A stretch of 38,619 nucleotides of DNA, taken from CAZCSY01 sp964501505 (GTDB taxonomy: Bacteria; Omnitrophota; Gorgyraeia; Velamenicoccales; Velamenicoccaceae). Both the position numbers and the translations under genes were made by a program. The notes below the pieces were generated by a model, which searched no databases, was not told where the DNA came from, and was given only the letters and a program-made list of their open reading frames with translations. This document shows positions 24,901 to 36,900 of the stretch, in pieces; position 1 is the first letter of the stretch; each line of letters opens with the position of its first letter. Location: the NCBI GenBank assembly GCA_964501505.1, contig CAZCSY010000003.1:1-38619 (forward strand), in the 5' to 3' direction.

Positions 24901-27900
24901 GACGGCATGAGCGCCCTTAACTCCTCTTTGTCAAGCGGCCGGAAGTTCTCTATAAGGAAGTCATCCGGCCTGGACCACTCCGCGACCAACCGGATGATCT
25001 TCTCCCGCAAGGACATCTTCAAGAGTTCCTTTGCCCGGAGCTTCTCCAGCTCGGTCGTAAACAGATCCGCCTGTGTCTGACGATAGTGTCCAGCGATGGG
25101 GCGGGGGACGAACGGCGCATCGAGGAAAAAGTCGATCCCGTGCGCGAACTGCTGGGCCTTGTCCTGCGTCCAGGAACGGCGGGGAATGACAAAATTGTTG
25201 ATGCGGTCGAAAATCTTGAGAATGATCGCGTACGGCGATCGCGACGCCCACAGCCGTGCAAGGAACGCCTTTTCAGGCTCTCGGCGGCCTTTGGTCATCG
25301 ACAAGACCGTCTTTAGGATCGCGTAGGCCCTCCTGCCATGCAAGGTCGCAAAGAGACGCAACGCCATCCTTATCAAAAGCCAGAAGGCGCTTTTGCCGGC
25401 ATCGCGATGCTCTTCCAGAGCGTCGTGCAGGAGCGCCGCCGCGAAGAACACCTCCAGATAGACTCCTTTGATCCCCGCCATCCCCCGCAAAAAGGCGTCC
25501 CGCCGGACCATGTCACGCGCGATACCCACAAGATGCGCAAGATACGGCACGCCGTATTCCCGCATCATACCCTCATGGACCTCTTTGGCGATCTTATAGC
25601 TGACATCGATCAGCGAGACGCGCAGCCTCGAGTCGAAGGCCAGGAGCCTGTCTCTGACTCTGGCGTACCCTCTGTCGTAGTAATCCTCCGCTATCTCGGC
25701 AGAGGCATACTTCAGAAGGAAAAGGTCCACGGTGACCCGCCCCCTCTCCCAGAAGGTCGCCCTGTTCCTGACGATGATCCGCATGTGGGGGAGGAAGTGA
25801 CGGAACCACTTCTGGGCCGTCGTCAACAGGAGACCGCCCTCTTTGAACCAGTGGAGCATATTACTCGCGACGATGAACGTCCAGATCGGGTCTGTCGACC
25901 TTTGCCCCAGTTCGACGAGGTATTCCGAATAATTGTATATGATGAAGTCGAAACGCTCCCCCGGCCGCGGCTCGAAGCTCTGCAGGTCCGCGGCCCGCAC
26001 CTCCACGTACTGACGCACTTTTTGGGAGATCTGGTAGGTGGCATCCGGGTTCCTTTCCCCGAAATACTCGGCAAGGAGGTCAGCTGTGCGGCGCGTCATC
26101 TGGCGTTTCCGATTCAACGTCAGGAAACTTTCATGCCGGTAATACCCCGACGCGGCCTCGCGGAGGGCCCTCCTGTCCTCATCGACCACGACGACCCTGA
26201 AGGTCTCCGGGGTCAGGCGGATACCCTTCCATGCCGCGGGATGGCTGCGCACGTCTTCCAGGATCCAGACGATGATCCTATGGGCCTCGGCGATCGTCGG
26301 CAGGCCGAAGAGAGCCCGCACGCCTCCGAAACTCAGGACGTTCACCCGTTCTCCGGGTTTCAACCGGGCCAGACGGTCCCTCAAGAAAGGGATCACCTCT
26401 TCTTCGAGAAGCCCGACGACGCCCTTTCGGCTGCCGGCGCCCTTGTTGAAAAAGAAATAAGGATAGACGACTCCCTCGGCGTCACGGGACGTCGTGCTTT
26501 CGACAGGAGAGCTTCCTCCTCTCTTGTTTCCCGCCGCCCCGCAGGCCGCCCAGGAAGCCCTGATGTCGATGATGGCGGAGGCCTCGTACTTCCTTACCAC
26601 CTTTTCTATCTCGGGGAACATCCTCACAAGCTGCAGCGCCTCATCGGCGAGCTCCCGGATCTTCGCTCCGACGGCGCTGCCCCGTCGTCCCGAATAGAAA
26701 TTGACCTCGGGGATCCTCAGGATACAGACCAAAAGCGTCGCGATCTCGTCTTCCAATGTTGACTGGATAGTTTCATAAGAGGGCCCTTCCATGCGGCCGA
26801 TAAGGCGAAGGACCGCATTGTTGATGTCGGTCCGCACGCGGGCCTCGAAAGCCTCATTTCCCCCTCTCTTCAACAAGACCATAAGCCGACCAAGGTCCTC
26901 CCACCCGGAACGACTCTGCTCTCTGTACAGGTGTGCCTCGTGTCTTATCTTCGCCAGCGATGGCTCTTCCAAAACGGGAGAGCTGGAACGAACACAACCG
27001 GTTGGCCGGGGATCGCATCTCTTTTGCTCTTTCGCTTCGACGTTCCTGTCCTTGTGCCATAGGACCAGGGATCCGAGACTGAAGTTTAATATTCCTATCA
27101 CTAAAGTCAGCGTCGGGCCTTCGGCAGAATAAACCCATGCGGAAATCAAGCCCACTGCGAAACCCTGCGTGAGGCTTGCATTCTTTAAAACAGTGGCAAG
27201 CGCCGCAACCTGAAAAGAGGCCAACGTCACCCAGCTGGGCAGATATCCCCCCATCAAGGTGACCAGGACACCGCCGGCGAGCCCGATAAAATAAGGCAGC
27301 CTGTTCAACGACCCGTCTTTCTTCGAGATGAGCCGATAGGCGACAGCGGGCGAACGGACGCGTCCTGCCCAATCGCTTGTCAGCCGCGCGTTGAAACGCG
27401 CGGCCAGGCGGGAAACGAGAGAAAGAAACACGCGGCGGCGCGAAGGACCGTACGAGGACCGGGCCTCGAGTGGAGAAGAAGAAAGATGGCTCCGCGTCCT
27501 CTGCATGAAATATTCATACCAGCAAGGTCTTTCTTCCTTGAGCCGCTCAAGAAAAGGCATGCCTTTTTTGTTGTAGACAGGAAAGTCTTCCCGCTTCAGA
27601 TGCGGACGCAGGAGAAATGCGGTCTTCCGATCGTCAACGGCAAAGGCCTTCTGCAGAAGCTTGAAGGCATAGACGTGGTTCTCTTGGAGACTCGAATCAA
27701 AAAGCAACCCAAGGACCATGGGCATCTGCATCTTAAGAACCTCAAAGAGGGCCGCGGGCCGGTCGACCAGCGCCTCGGTCATTTTCCACAGGAGGCTAGC
27801 GTCAAACCCTTCGGGCGAGAAGAAACGCACAAAACTTCTGATATCCGACGCTGGCTGTCGCCTCTCCCGGACGTCGGACCGGGATAACGCCCCTGCGGCT

Positions 27901-30900
27901 TTCGCCCTCTTCACTGGGGCTGGCCGGACCGGCTTTGTCGTCTTGGGGCGCGAGAGGCCCGACTCGCCGCTCGGAACCCCTGCGGGGCTATTGCCACAAC
28001 GGGAAAGCAGCTTTCCGAGGACAATCCGCACATCCTCCTCTCCTTCTCCGAAAAGATCAAAAAAGACATACTTGCCGAAACTCTGCATTATATCCACCAG
28101 ATTTATACCGAGCACACCCAAAACAGCGTCCTCCGCATGGCCCAGCCCGGGGGAGAGGACGGACTTGACAAGGAAGAGCCTGCGCAGGATCTCCTGCCGA
28201 AAAGCTTCGCGTCTCTTTGAGAAATACTTCTCGAGGATGACGCGTACGTCCCGCGCACTGCGGTCCATCCGAAGATACCGCCTGAGCGACTCGAGCTTGG
28301 ACGCCCGTGCGATGAAGCGCGCGCTTTCAATCTCCCTACCCTTCAGCTCGGGATACAACTGCCACAGTTCTTCATAGATGCGCCTCAAGCTCTGTCCAAA
28401 AGATTTCTCCGTCCGGCCCATAGGGTTGTCTCTCAGGATAAAGATGCGCCGGAGGAGCCGTGCGCCGCGTCCATCGTGCGCCAGATCGCTCCAGCCTGGG
28501 ATGAAATCCGTGATGTAGGTCGTCACGCAAACGCCTCGCGTGCGACGCACGAACCGCAGGTCCTCTCCCATGCGCCCGCCTTCCGGCGTCCGCAGCCATC
28601 CGTCCTTACCGACCAGGAAAACCCACTCTTGCGATGTCCTCTGATTGAAAACAATGACCTTATCGAAACTGCCTTCAAAAACGACATGGCCGGCAAGAAG
28701 GTCCTTATAACTCTGTGCACCGGGCGCAAGGGAGAAATAGAAGACGATCCCGCGGTATCGCACCAAGGCCTTGCGTGTTCCGGAAGGGAATGTCTTGATG
28801 GAAACGACCTGCCTCGCCTTCTCTTCGGTTTTCTCGACCCTCTCCCGAATCACAGAAAAGATCCCCCGCCTCCACGCATGGAACCTGACGAGTTCGCCTA
28901 TCTGCATCTTCTTTTTCATCGCCAGGACCTCAAGGCCGGCGCACGTAACGCCGTTTGAAAGCGCAATGAAGATGTCCCCGAGAGCCAGGCCCTTTTCCTT
29001 CATGAACTCCGCTTCGCGTGCCAGGCGATCATGGAGTTCCTCGATCCCGAATCCCGCGGCCTTCTCTTCCAGGACCGCCTTCCTGTCGCGGCCGATACCC
29101 AGGAGCATCTCTTTTTGCCTCTGTGTCCACAGACCTGAGGCCACACATTGGCTGAACTTCTGCTCCGTGCGCGCTTTTTTCGTCGAGAAGCGCACCGCGG
29201 CACGAATAACTCTCTCCAGGAAAGGATCGACGGCGACGCCGACCCTTCTCAACTGCCGGAACAAAAGACGAACGAAGACCGACCGGGCCTCTCTGACGGC
29301 GCTCTCCTCGGTCTTGGAACGGGCCCTGCCCTCCTGAAGACCGCCCAGCGGTGAGCTGGAACGATGGCCGGCGACGGATGAGCTACCCTGCGGCCCGGTG
29401 TCCCGAAAGAGCCCAGACGGCAACAGCCCGTCCTCCTGAAGCTGGTCGGCCAAAACCCGGGCCGCCCGGCTGGCGAGGAAAATCCACTCAGGGAGCCTGC
29501 CCCGATAACCACGAATGAAATAAAAGATCTGACCGTTCGAAACGCCGCCGAAAGACCAAATCCACCTCTCTATCTGCCGACTGATCGTCTCCAACAAATT
29601 ATAGAGGCTTTCCAGACACGGCAGGATCTCGATCCGGGTGTCTTGCGCCAAGAGAACCCCGCCTTCTTGCACAGACGCAAACAGCGGCGCCAGAACCTTC
29701 AGGTTGTAAAGGACGCTTATTTGATAAGCAACGGTCTTCGAATAACACAGGATGCGACCCTCAGACTCCAGGGAGGCTTCTTGCGCCTTGAGCGCTTCGC
29801 CGTCCGCGGGAAGCATGTCAAGACCCAAAAGAAAGTCGGAGAGGACGAGAACCGATCCGGCGAACGCCCGAACAGGGCCGAAGAGACGATGCATAAATTT
29901 CAGGTCTTCGTGCGGACCGAGCCGATAGACCTCTTCCAGAAGAGAAACGTACCTCTCCCAACCGAGGGTGCGCTCGATACCCATCCTCAACCCCTGGGAA
30001 TGCCGGTCCTCCATCGCCAGCGCCTCTTTTCTGAGCGCACCGAAGACATCTAGCATGTTACGAAAAGAGGCGTCCTCTTTATCGGCCTGCCGGTCGGATG
30101 CATTTCCCACCGGCGAACTCGCGGGTTCCGCCAGGCCCCGCCCCCCATAAATTTTTTCTTCCGATTGCGGTGAACCGTCCCCGCGCCGCTCCCGTACCCT
30201 TTCGGTCTCCAAGATGGTCCCTGCGGCCGGCCGCTTGACCTCCTGCATGGTCCATTCGCTCCTTGCATCTTCATGCAAGGCTTGCTGGAGATGTTTTTGC
30301 ATCAACCGGAAGGTACGCCAAAAATAGCTTTCCGAATACGAAACCTCTCCGACAGGGAGCGTCCTGAGCGGCGAAGAAAAAGATCCTGGCGTATCCAGCG
30401 GTTTGCGGCGCACACGAAGCATCCAGCCGTAATGGCGCAGGGCCGCCGGAACAACCACATCGTCAGAAAACAGACTTGAGAGCTTTTGATCCACATCCTG
30501 AACGCCGGGGATTTCAATCTCGGGCAGAGGCAACGGGAAATGCTTACTACAATCCCGGAAACGAATGGCATCAGGATCAAAAAGATAATCATCCGTGACA
30601 AAATAGCCTCCGGCGCGCATATACCGGTAGAGCTGAGGGATAAAGGATTCTTCGCCATAATAATAAGCGCCGGCCGTTTCATTGGCGGCGCGCTGATAAT
30701 AAACGTCGAACACCTCCGCTTCAAGCAGGGATTGATATTCGGGCACTTGGGTGACATCCGCGGTGACCAGCGTTACCTGATACTCTTGGTCGTGTCCGGT
30801 GCCGGGATAAGCCCACCTGAAGGCCAGCCGCGGATAACCCAGATACGTATCAATCCCGACACTCTTCTTGTCAACGCCTATGGCCTCAAGCTCAAACATG

Positions 30901-33900
30901 AAAGCCGCGACCACGGAACGCCTGGAATTCAGGGACGCACCATTGGCATAGCCCTCAAAATACTTATCGCTGTATCTGGGATGAAGGTACCGTTGGACAA
31001 AAGACTTCCAATCTCCGGCCATGACGCTTTTCAGATAAGACGCCGATATCCTGAAGAACCGGCCGGGATACTTACAGACAAAACGGGATCTGAGCGGATT
31101 GACGCCATGAAGCAGTGTGGAGAAATCGGCGCCCGCCGCGCCGGACACGGCAACGAGCGGTGCGTCGTCCGGATTAACCACTTCTTTGGTGGCCAAGAGG
31201 CGCTCCGCATGCAAAGGATGCAACAACCCGTTCTTCACCACGGGCAGGCTGTCAATATCGACAGCGGGGCTGGAGGAAACGGCCAAAGGATCCGGGTCTG
31301 ATTCATGCTGGTGACGACGTCCCGAGCGAAGCGAGGGGCCGGAGACATCTCCCACCGAGACCTTCGGGCCGGGCCCGGACGTCTCCTTAACAGCGGGCGA
31401 GGAGGCCTCCCCGTTCCTGCGCTGTGTGACCTGGGTGACGGCCGGTATTGTAATGCCGGAATGATGGAAGTACTTTTCGGTCAACCCGCCGCCCACCTTC
31501 TCAGAGATACGGTTAAGTCCTCGGTCAAAGACATGCTCTTCGCTGATGCCGAGTGATACGGCGAAGTCCTTGATGCAGCGCATAAGCGTGTCCCCATATT
31601 CTCCGCAGGGCCTGCCGTCGATGCTGTCTATGAAGATGGCGGGGTCTCCTGCCGGGGTAAGCGCAAGGAAGAAGCGCGCGTATCCTTTCACGCCGCTGTT
31701 GCCTGTGAGGGTTTCAAGGACAAGGTAATGGGTGCCTGCGTCAAGCAAGAATTCGAAGATGGCGCAGGCGTTGGAGCCCAGGGACGTGCAGCTGCCGGCC
31801 CTATTGCCCAAAAAGGCGTCTTTACCCGGCCGGCGGCCCCAGAAGCGCATACGGTAATTCTCTTCCGGTGACGGCATGGTCTGGGGGCTGTAGTCGTGTA
31901 TTTCCTGAACGACCCTGTAGAGGTCCGCCACGGGTTCGGGCAGGGCGCCGCTCGGCAGTATCCTCTGCAGGCCTTCCAGGAATCTCATGAGCCTCTTGAG
32001 GGGCGCCTGCTGCGTAAGGGTCCCCGCTCTTTGCTTCAGGGATTCCTCATCCTTGGCCTCAATGATGTGCTCCCATGCCGGGCCCAGGGATCTGTGCGCC
32101 TTATCCCAACAGGCCCTTTGGCTGTCCTGACCTTCCCATGTGTCAAACCATTGCCTGAAGGAGTTAAATGCCGTTCTGTAATCCGCCAATATATCGGCAG
32201 GCGTGCGGACACGCACAGCCTCTCCTGCCGTATAGCGAGGCGGCCTTTTGCCTGCGGCTATCCAGGCATCAAACGATAGACCGAGATCGGCGCATCTTTC
32301 GCGTATGTTCAGGTTGTGCCGGCGGATGGACGTGATCGCAGCCTGTTCATCAGGGGTATAGGCTTTCAAATCGAGGATGCCGTATCTGTCGGGATAGATG
32401 AGGCCGTCGAACCGGCCCTCTAACGACAGTTTTATCATGAGGCTGAAAAGCTTTTTGTCTTCTTCGCTCCAGCTTTTCTGTGTGGAGACAAGAAGGCCGA
32501 GATAGCCGATATCCCACGAATCCAACAGAGAGGCCGTGTCCGCGCCTGAGGTATCTACGGTCATGTGGAATTTCGCGGCGATGGCATTGATGAGCCTTCT
32601 GCCGAGATCGCGCTCGATGACCTCGGCTGAGGGACCCCTGAGACCCTCCCTGAAGGCATCCACACCCATCTCCATGGCGTAAAATGCGCCCGCGAATCCG
32701 GCAAGCCGCGTGATAAAGGCCGGGTTGTTGATATACCTGGTCTTTGTCTGTTCGACAAAGCCTCGTATGACCCCCAGATAAGCGACGTCCAGTTCAGAGA
32801 AGACTCTCATCGTATCCAGAAGAAGCGGCATAAAGCCGCGCTCAAGGTTCGCGGCTGCTATCTGTTTGGCAAGCAGGACAGATATGACCTGGAGGCAGGC
32901 AAGACCTGTCCCCAGACAATAGAGAGAATTGTCGTAATCGATCCTCGCCTCAGGGCGCGTTATTCTGGAATTGGCGTCTCGGATATCCTGCAATAAGGCC
33001 CTGCCGCTGCTGATCAAAGAACGCAAAGAGCCGTCTCCTATGCCAAGCGCTAAGGAAAGCTGCCGCAGTCTTAACCAATAAGCAAGGGGTACCCCGGCCC
33101 CCTGGGCCGCAACGATCTCCTGCCGGAGATGTTCCTTAAGGCCGGGGTCAGTGAGATTCGATTGAATGTATCTCTCCACGGCGGTTGCGTAGAGGTCCCA
33201 CCAGCCGGACCGGGCGGGTCTGTCAAGATACGGCCTGAGCTCCTGTTCTGTGGACAGGATGCCTCCGGCCATGGCTGAATCAAGGGCGGTTGCGTAGAGG
33301 TCCCGCCTGCCGGACTGGGCGAGTTCGTCAAGGGCGTTTAAGAACTTTGGTTTGCCTTCTTCTTTGGACAGGATGTCCTGCGCCACGGCAGAATCAAGGG
33401 CGGTTACATAGAGGTCCCACCTGCCGGACTGGACGAGTCTGTCAAGATACGGGCTGAGCTCCTGTTCTGTGGACAGGATGCCCCGGGCCATGGCAAAACC
33501 GAGGACGGTTGCGTAGGAATCCCACCTGCAGGGTTGGGCGAGTCTGTCAAGATACGGGCTGAGCTCCTGTTCTGTGGACAGGATGCCCCGGACCATGGCA
33601 GAGTCAAGGGCGGTTGCGTAGGAAACCCGCCTGCCGGACTGGGCGAGTTTGTCAAGATACGGGCTGAGCTCCTGTTCTGTGGACAGGATGCCCCGGGCCA
33701 TGGCTGCATCAAGGGCGGTTGCGTAGAGGTCCCACCAGCCGGATTGGGCGAGTCTGTCAAGATACGGGCTGAGCTCCTGCTCTTTGGACAGGATGCCTAG
33801 GGCCATGGCAGAACCAAGGGCGGTTGCGTAGGAGTTCCAGCTGCCGGACAGGGCGAGTCTGTCAAGGGCGTTTAAGAACTTTGGCTTGCCTTCTTCTTTG

Positions 33901-36900
33901 GAAAGGATACCTCCGGCCAGGGCAGCATCAAGGGCGGTTGCGTAGGGAGCCCACCTGCCGGATTGGGCGAGTCTGTCAAGATACGGCCTGAGCTCCTGCT
34001 CTTTGGACAGGATGCCTCGAGCCATGGCAGAACCAAGGGCGGTTGCGTAGGAATCCCAGCTGCCGGACAGGGCGAGTCTGTCAAGGGCGCTTAAGAACTT
34101 TGGCTTGCCTTCTTCTTTGGAAAGGATGCCTCCGGCCATGGCAGAACCAAGGGCGGTTGCGTAAGAGTCCCACCAGCCGGGTTGGGCGAGTCTGTCAAGG
34201 GCGCTTAAGAACTTTGGCTTGCCTTCTTCTTTGGAAAGGATGCCTCCGACAAGGGCAGCATCAAGGGCGGTTGCGTAAGAGTCCCACCTGCCGGGTCGGG
34301 CGAGTCTGTCAAGGGCGTTTAACACAAGAAGGGCCAGCGAGATGGCGGCTGCCGAAACCTTCAGGCCGGGCCCGGACGTCTCCTTAACAGCGGGCGAGGA
34401 GGCCTCCCCGTTCCTGCGCTGTGTGACCTGGGTGACGGCCGGTATTGTAATGCCGGAATGATGGAAGTACTTTTCGGTCAACCCGCCGCCCACCTTTTCG
34501 GAGATACGGTTAAGTCCTCGGTCAAAGACATATTCTTCGCTGATGCCGAACGGATCCCGGAACACCGGCGAGCTGGACACACCGGGTCGCGCCGACCTGA
34601 AAAGGATGAACCAGCTCGGCAGCTGCTTGCGCTCAGCATCGATTACAAACAACAAGCGCTGCCCGTATTCCACGCTCACCCGGCACTTCAAGCGACAAGC
34701 GGCCGATTCCAGGCTTCTGATCAACGATTCTTCCGACGTATCGACCTTGATCACCCCGTAACCCTGTTCTGCCGCCTGCGCGACAAAATGATGCGTCAAC
34801 GCCTTGCCAATGCCCCTGCCGCGCCAGGCGCTGTCCCCGGCCACCGCCGTCAAATACATGATCTCATCCGCGGAAGGCAAGCCCACGATATAACCAAGGG
34901 CCTTCCATCTCTTTCCCGTATCCGTCACGGCCAGGAGCGCCGTCCCCCAGGGCGATCGGAAGGCTTTCTTTATCTCGGGCCAAAAGTATCCCATCGGCCC
35001 GTTCTTGCCGAAACAATCGCGGCCGACGCGGCGAATCTCTTTTCTCAAAGAATCCCGGCCATCCCCGCGGGTATGATATTTGCGTATACGCACCTCGATC
35101 TGCTTGCCGGCCGGAGAACTGGCTGTTCCTGGTAGGATGTTTCCCGCGTCGGCGAGCAGGCGCGTCTGGGAGGCGTCAAGGCCAAGATCCCATACCAAAC
35201 TGTCGACCAGAGTAGACTTTTCCTGCCCGGACAGGTCCGCGTAACGGGTCCTGCCCCGATTGATCCACGCTAGGAATAAAAGGTGTGTGCGGGGGTGCTT
35301 TTTGAAGAACCGGATCAGGTCTTTAAAATCGTTGGTTTCCTGAATGGTGATGAGTTCTGTGGCGGCCAAGAAAGACGGGTCGTCGAGCGATAGGAAGGCG
35401 GCGCGGAAGAATCTTGTTCTCCAAAGCTCGGCCTCCGGGGCGCCCCGCGTCATATTTCTCTTCTTCAGGAAGGCGGCGAAGGCCTCATCAAAGGCCTCCC
35501 GCTCCGAGAGCCGCCTGCCCGCAAGGTTGCTGTCTGCATAGAAGTTCCTGAAGACCTGCATGAAGTCGGCAAGCATACCCGCATCCTCGATGATGCCGAG
35601 CACCCGCTTCATCTGAGCTTTGGCTTCTTCCATTTTGCCTTTTCTGACCAGCTCTCCGGCATATCCGAGAAGCTGTTTGACATGCCTGAACTCCGGCTCC
35701 CTGAAACAGACCGCCATCTTTTTGGCTCTGCGGAACCCATGGATCTTTCCCAGGGCCTGGTCTGCGGCGTTGCGCCCTAATGCGGCTAGAATATTCTTCG
35801 TACGGGCCTTCATCTCCCTGTTCCTTTTTGCGGCGGCTTCTCGTAACTCCGCAATCCGTCCTTGCCGCGTTTTTTCGATAATCCCCCTAACCTGCTTGCC
35901 GCGAAGCACCACAAACGTCCACGCCACCCCAAGGATCGTGCGGCCGGCGCGGAACTGCCCGATCTTATTTAACTCGTAAGTTAAATCAAGAGAGTCTCTT
36001 ATGATATCTTTGATTCCAAGGACCGCCCGGTCTAATTTCACGCGGATCGAAGCCAAGGCCTCCTGGATCTCGATCAGTTTTTCAGGAGATATCCCGGGCT
36101 GCGCCCCCCTGTCTTTCTCTGAAAGAGTGAGTTTCTCGATCAAACCATCCACGTACCGCAGGATCTCTCCCAGGCTTCTATAGGTATCGCGCAACCAGAA
36201 CAACTCTTCGATCTCTCCGGTCACGGAATGGTCCACAGCCCTAAAGGTCTCCCAAAGAAGGTCAAAATACCTGGGTTCATAGAATCTGAAGAGCGTGGAC
36301 GCTTTTTCGCCGACAGGATACTTCCTGTTCTGACCCTGCCAAAGCCAGAACCTCTGTGTCTTGACGTCGCTTCCCACCCGTTTTCTCTTGCGCTCCCTCT
36401 CCCCGCGCTTCTTCATCAAAGCTTCCATCTCGTCGCTGAAATCTTTTGCCGCCGCGACCAAGAGAGCGTTCGCTGCCGGCTCATTTCCTTTCTCGATAAA
36501 GGAAACGGCCCGGCGCAGTCTTTCTTTCGCCGCTTCCCGCATGTTGATCCCGGATGTGATAGACAAGGGATAGCGCGGGGAGGCGAGCTCGTCCCTGAGA
36601 CGCAGCAACTCACCGATCACCCGGGCAGGGGTATCTGTGTCGGCCGTCCCCGCCGGGACCTGTGTCTCCTGTTGCAGGCGTTCTTTCTGGCGGGCCTTTA
36701 TCTTTCCAGCGGAGATCCGGATCAACCTCAGGTTACATTTCACGATCATCTCGAAATAATACTTGGCCACCGGTTCATCTTTATAAAATGTCTCTCTATA
36801 GTGCCGGTCATCCTCCGGGACAACGATCTGCTTACCGCCTCTTTTCTCTATGGGTGAGCTGCCGGCAGACACGGCCCTCAACAGGCCTTTGACGACCGGA

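Noticed and set aside
33170..34320. CRISPR array
   Set aside because: The units are 105/114 bp, contiguous, in frame and coding. There are no unique spacers between short repeats.
31400..34550. The 3-kb segment between direct repeats as an insertion sequence or transposon
   Set aside because: There is no transposase, no terminal inverted repeats and no frame disturbance. The repeat is part of the coding module itself.
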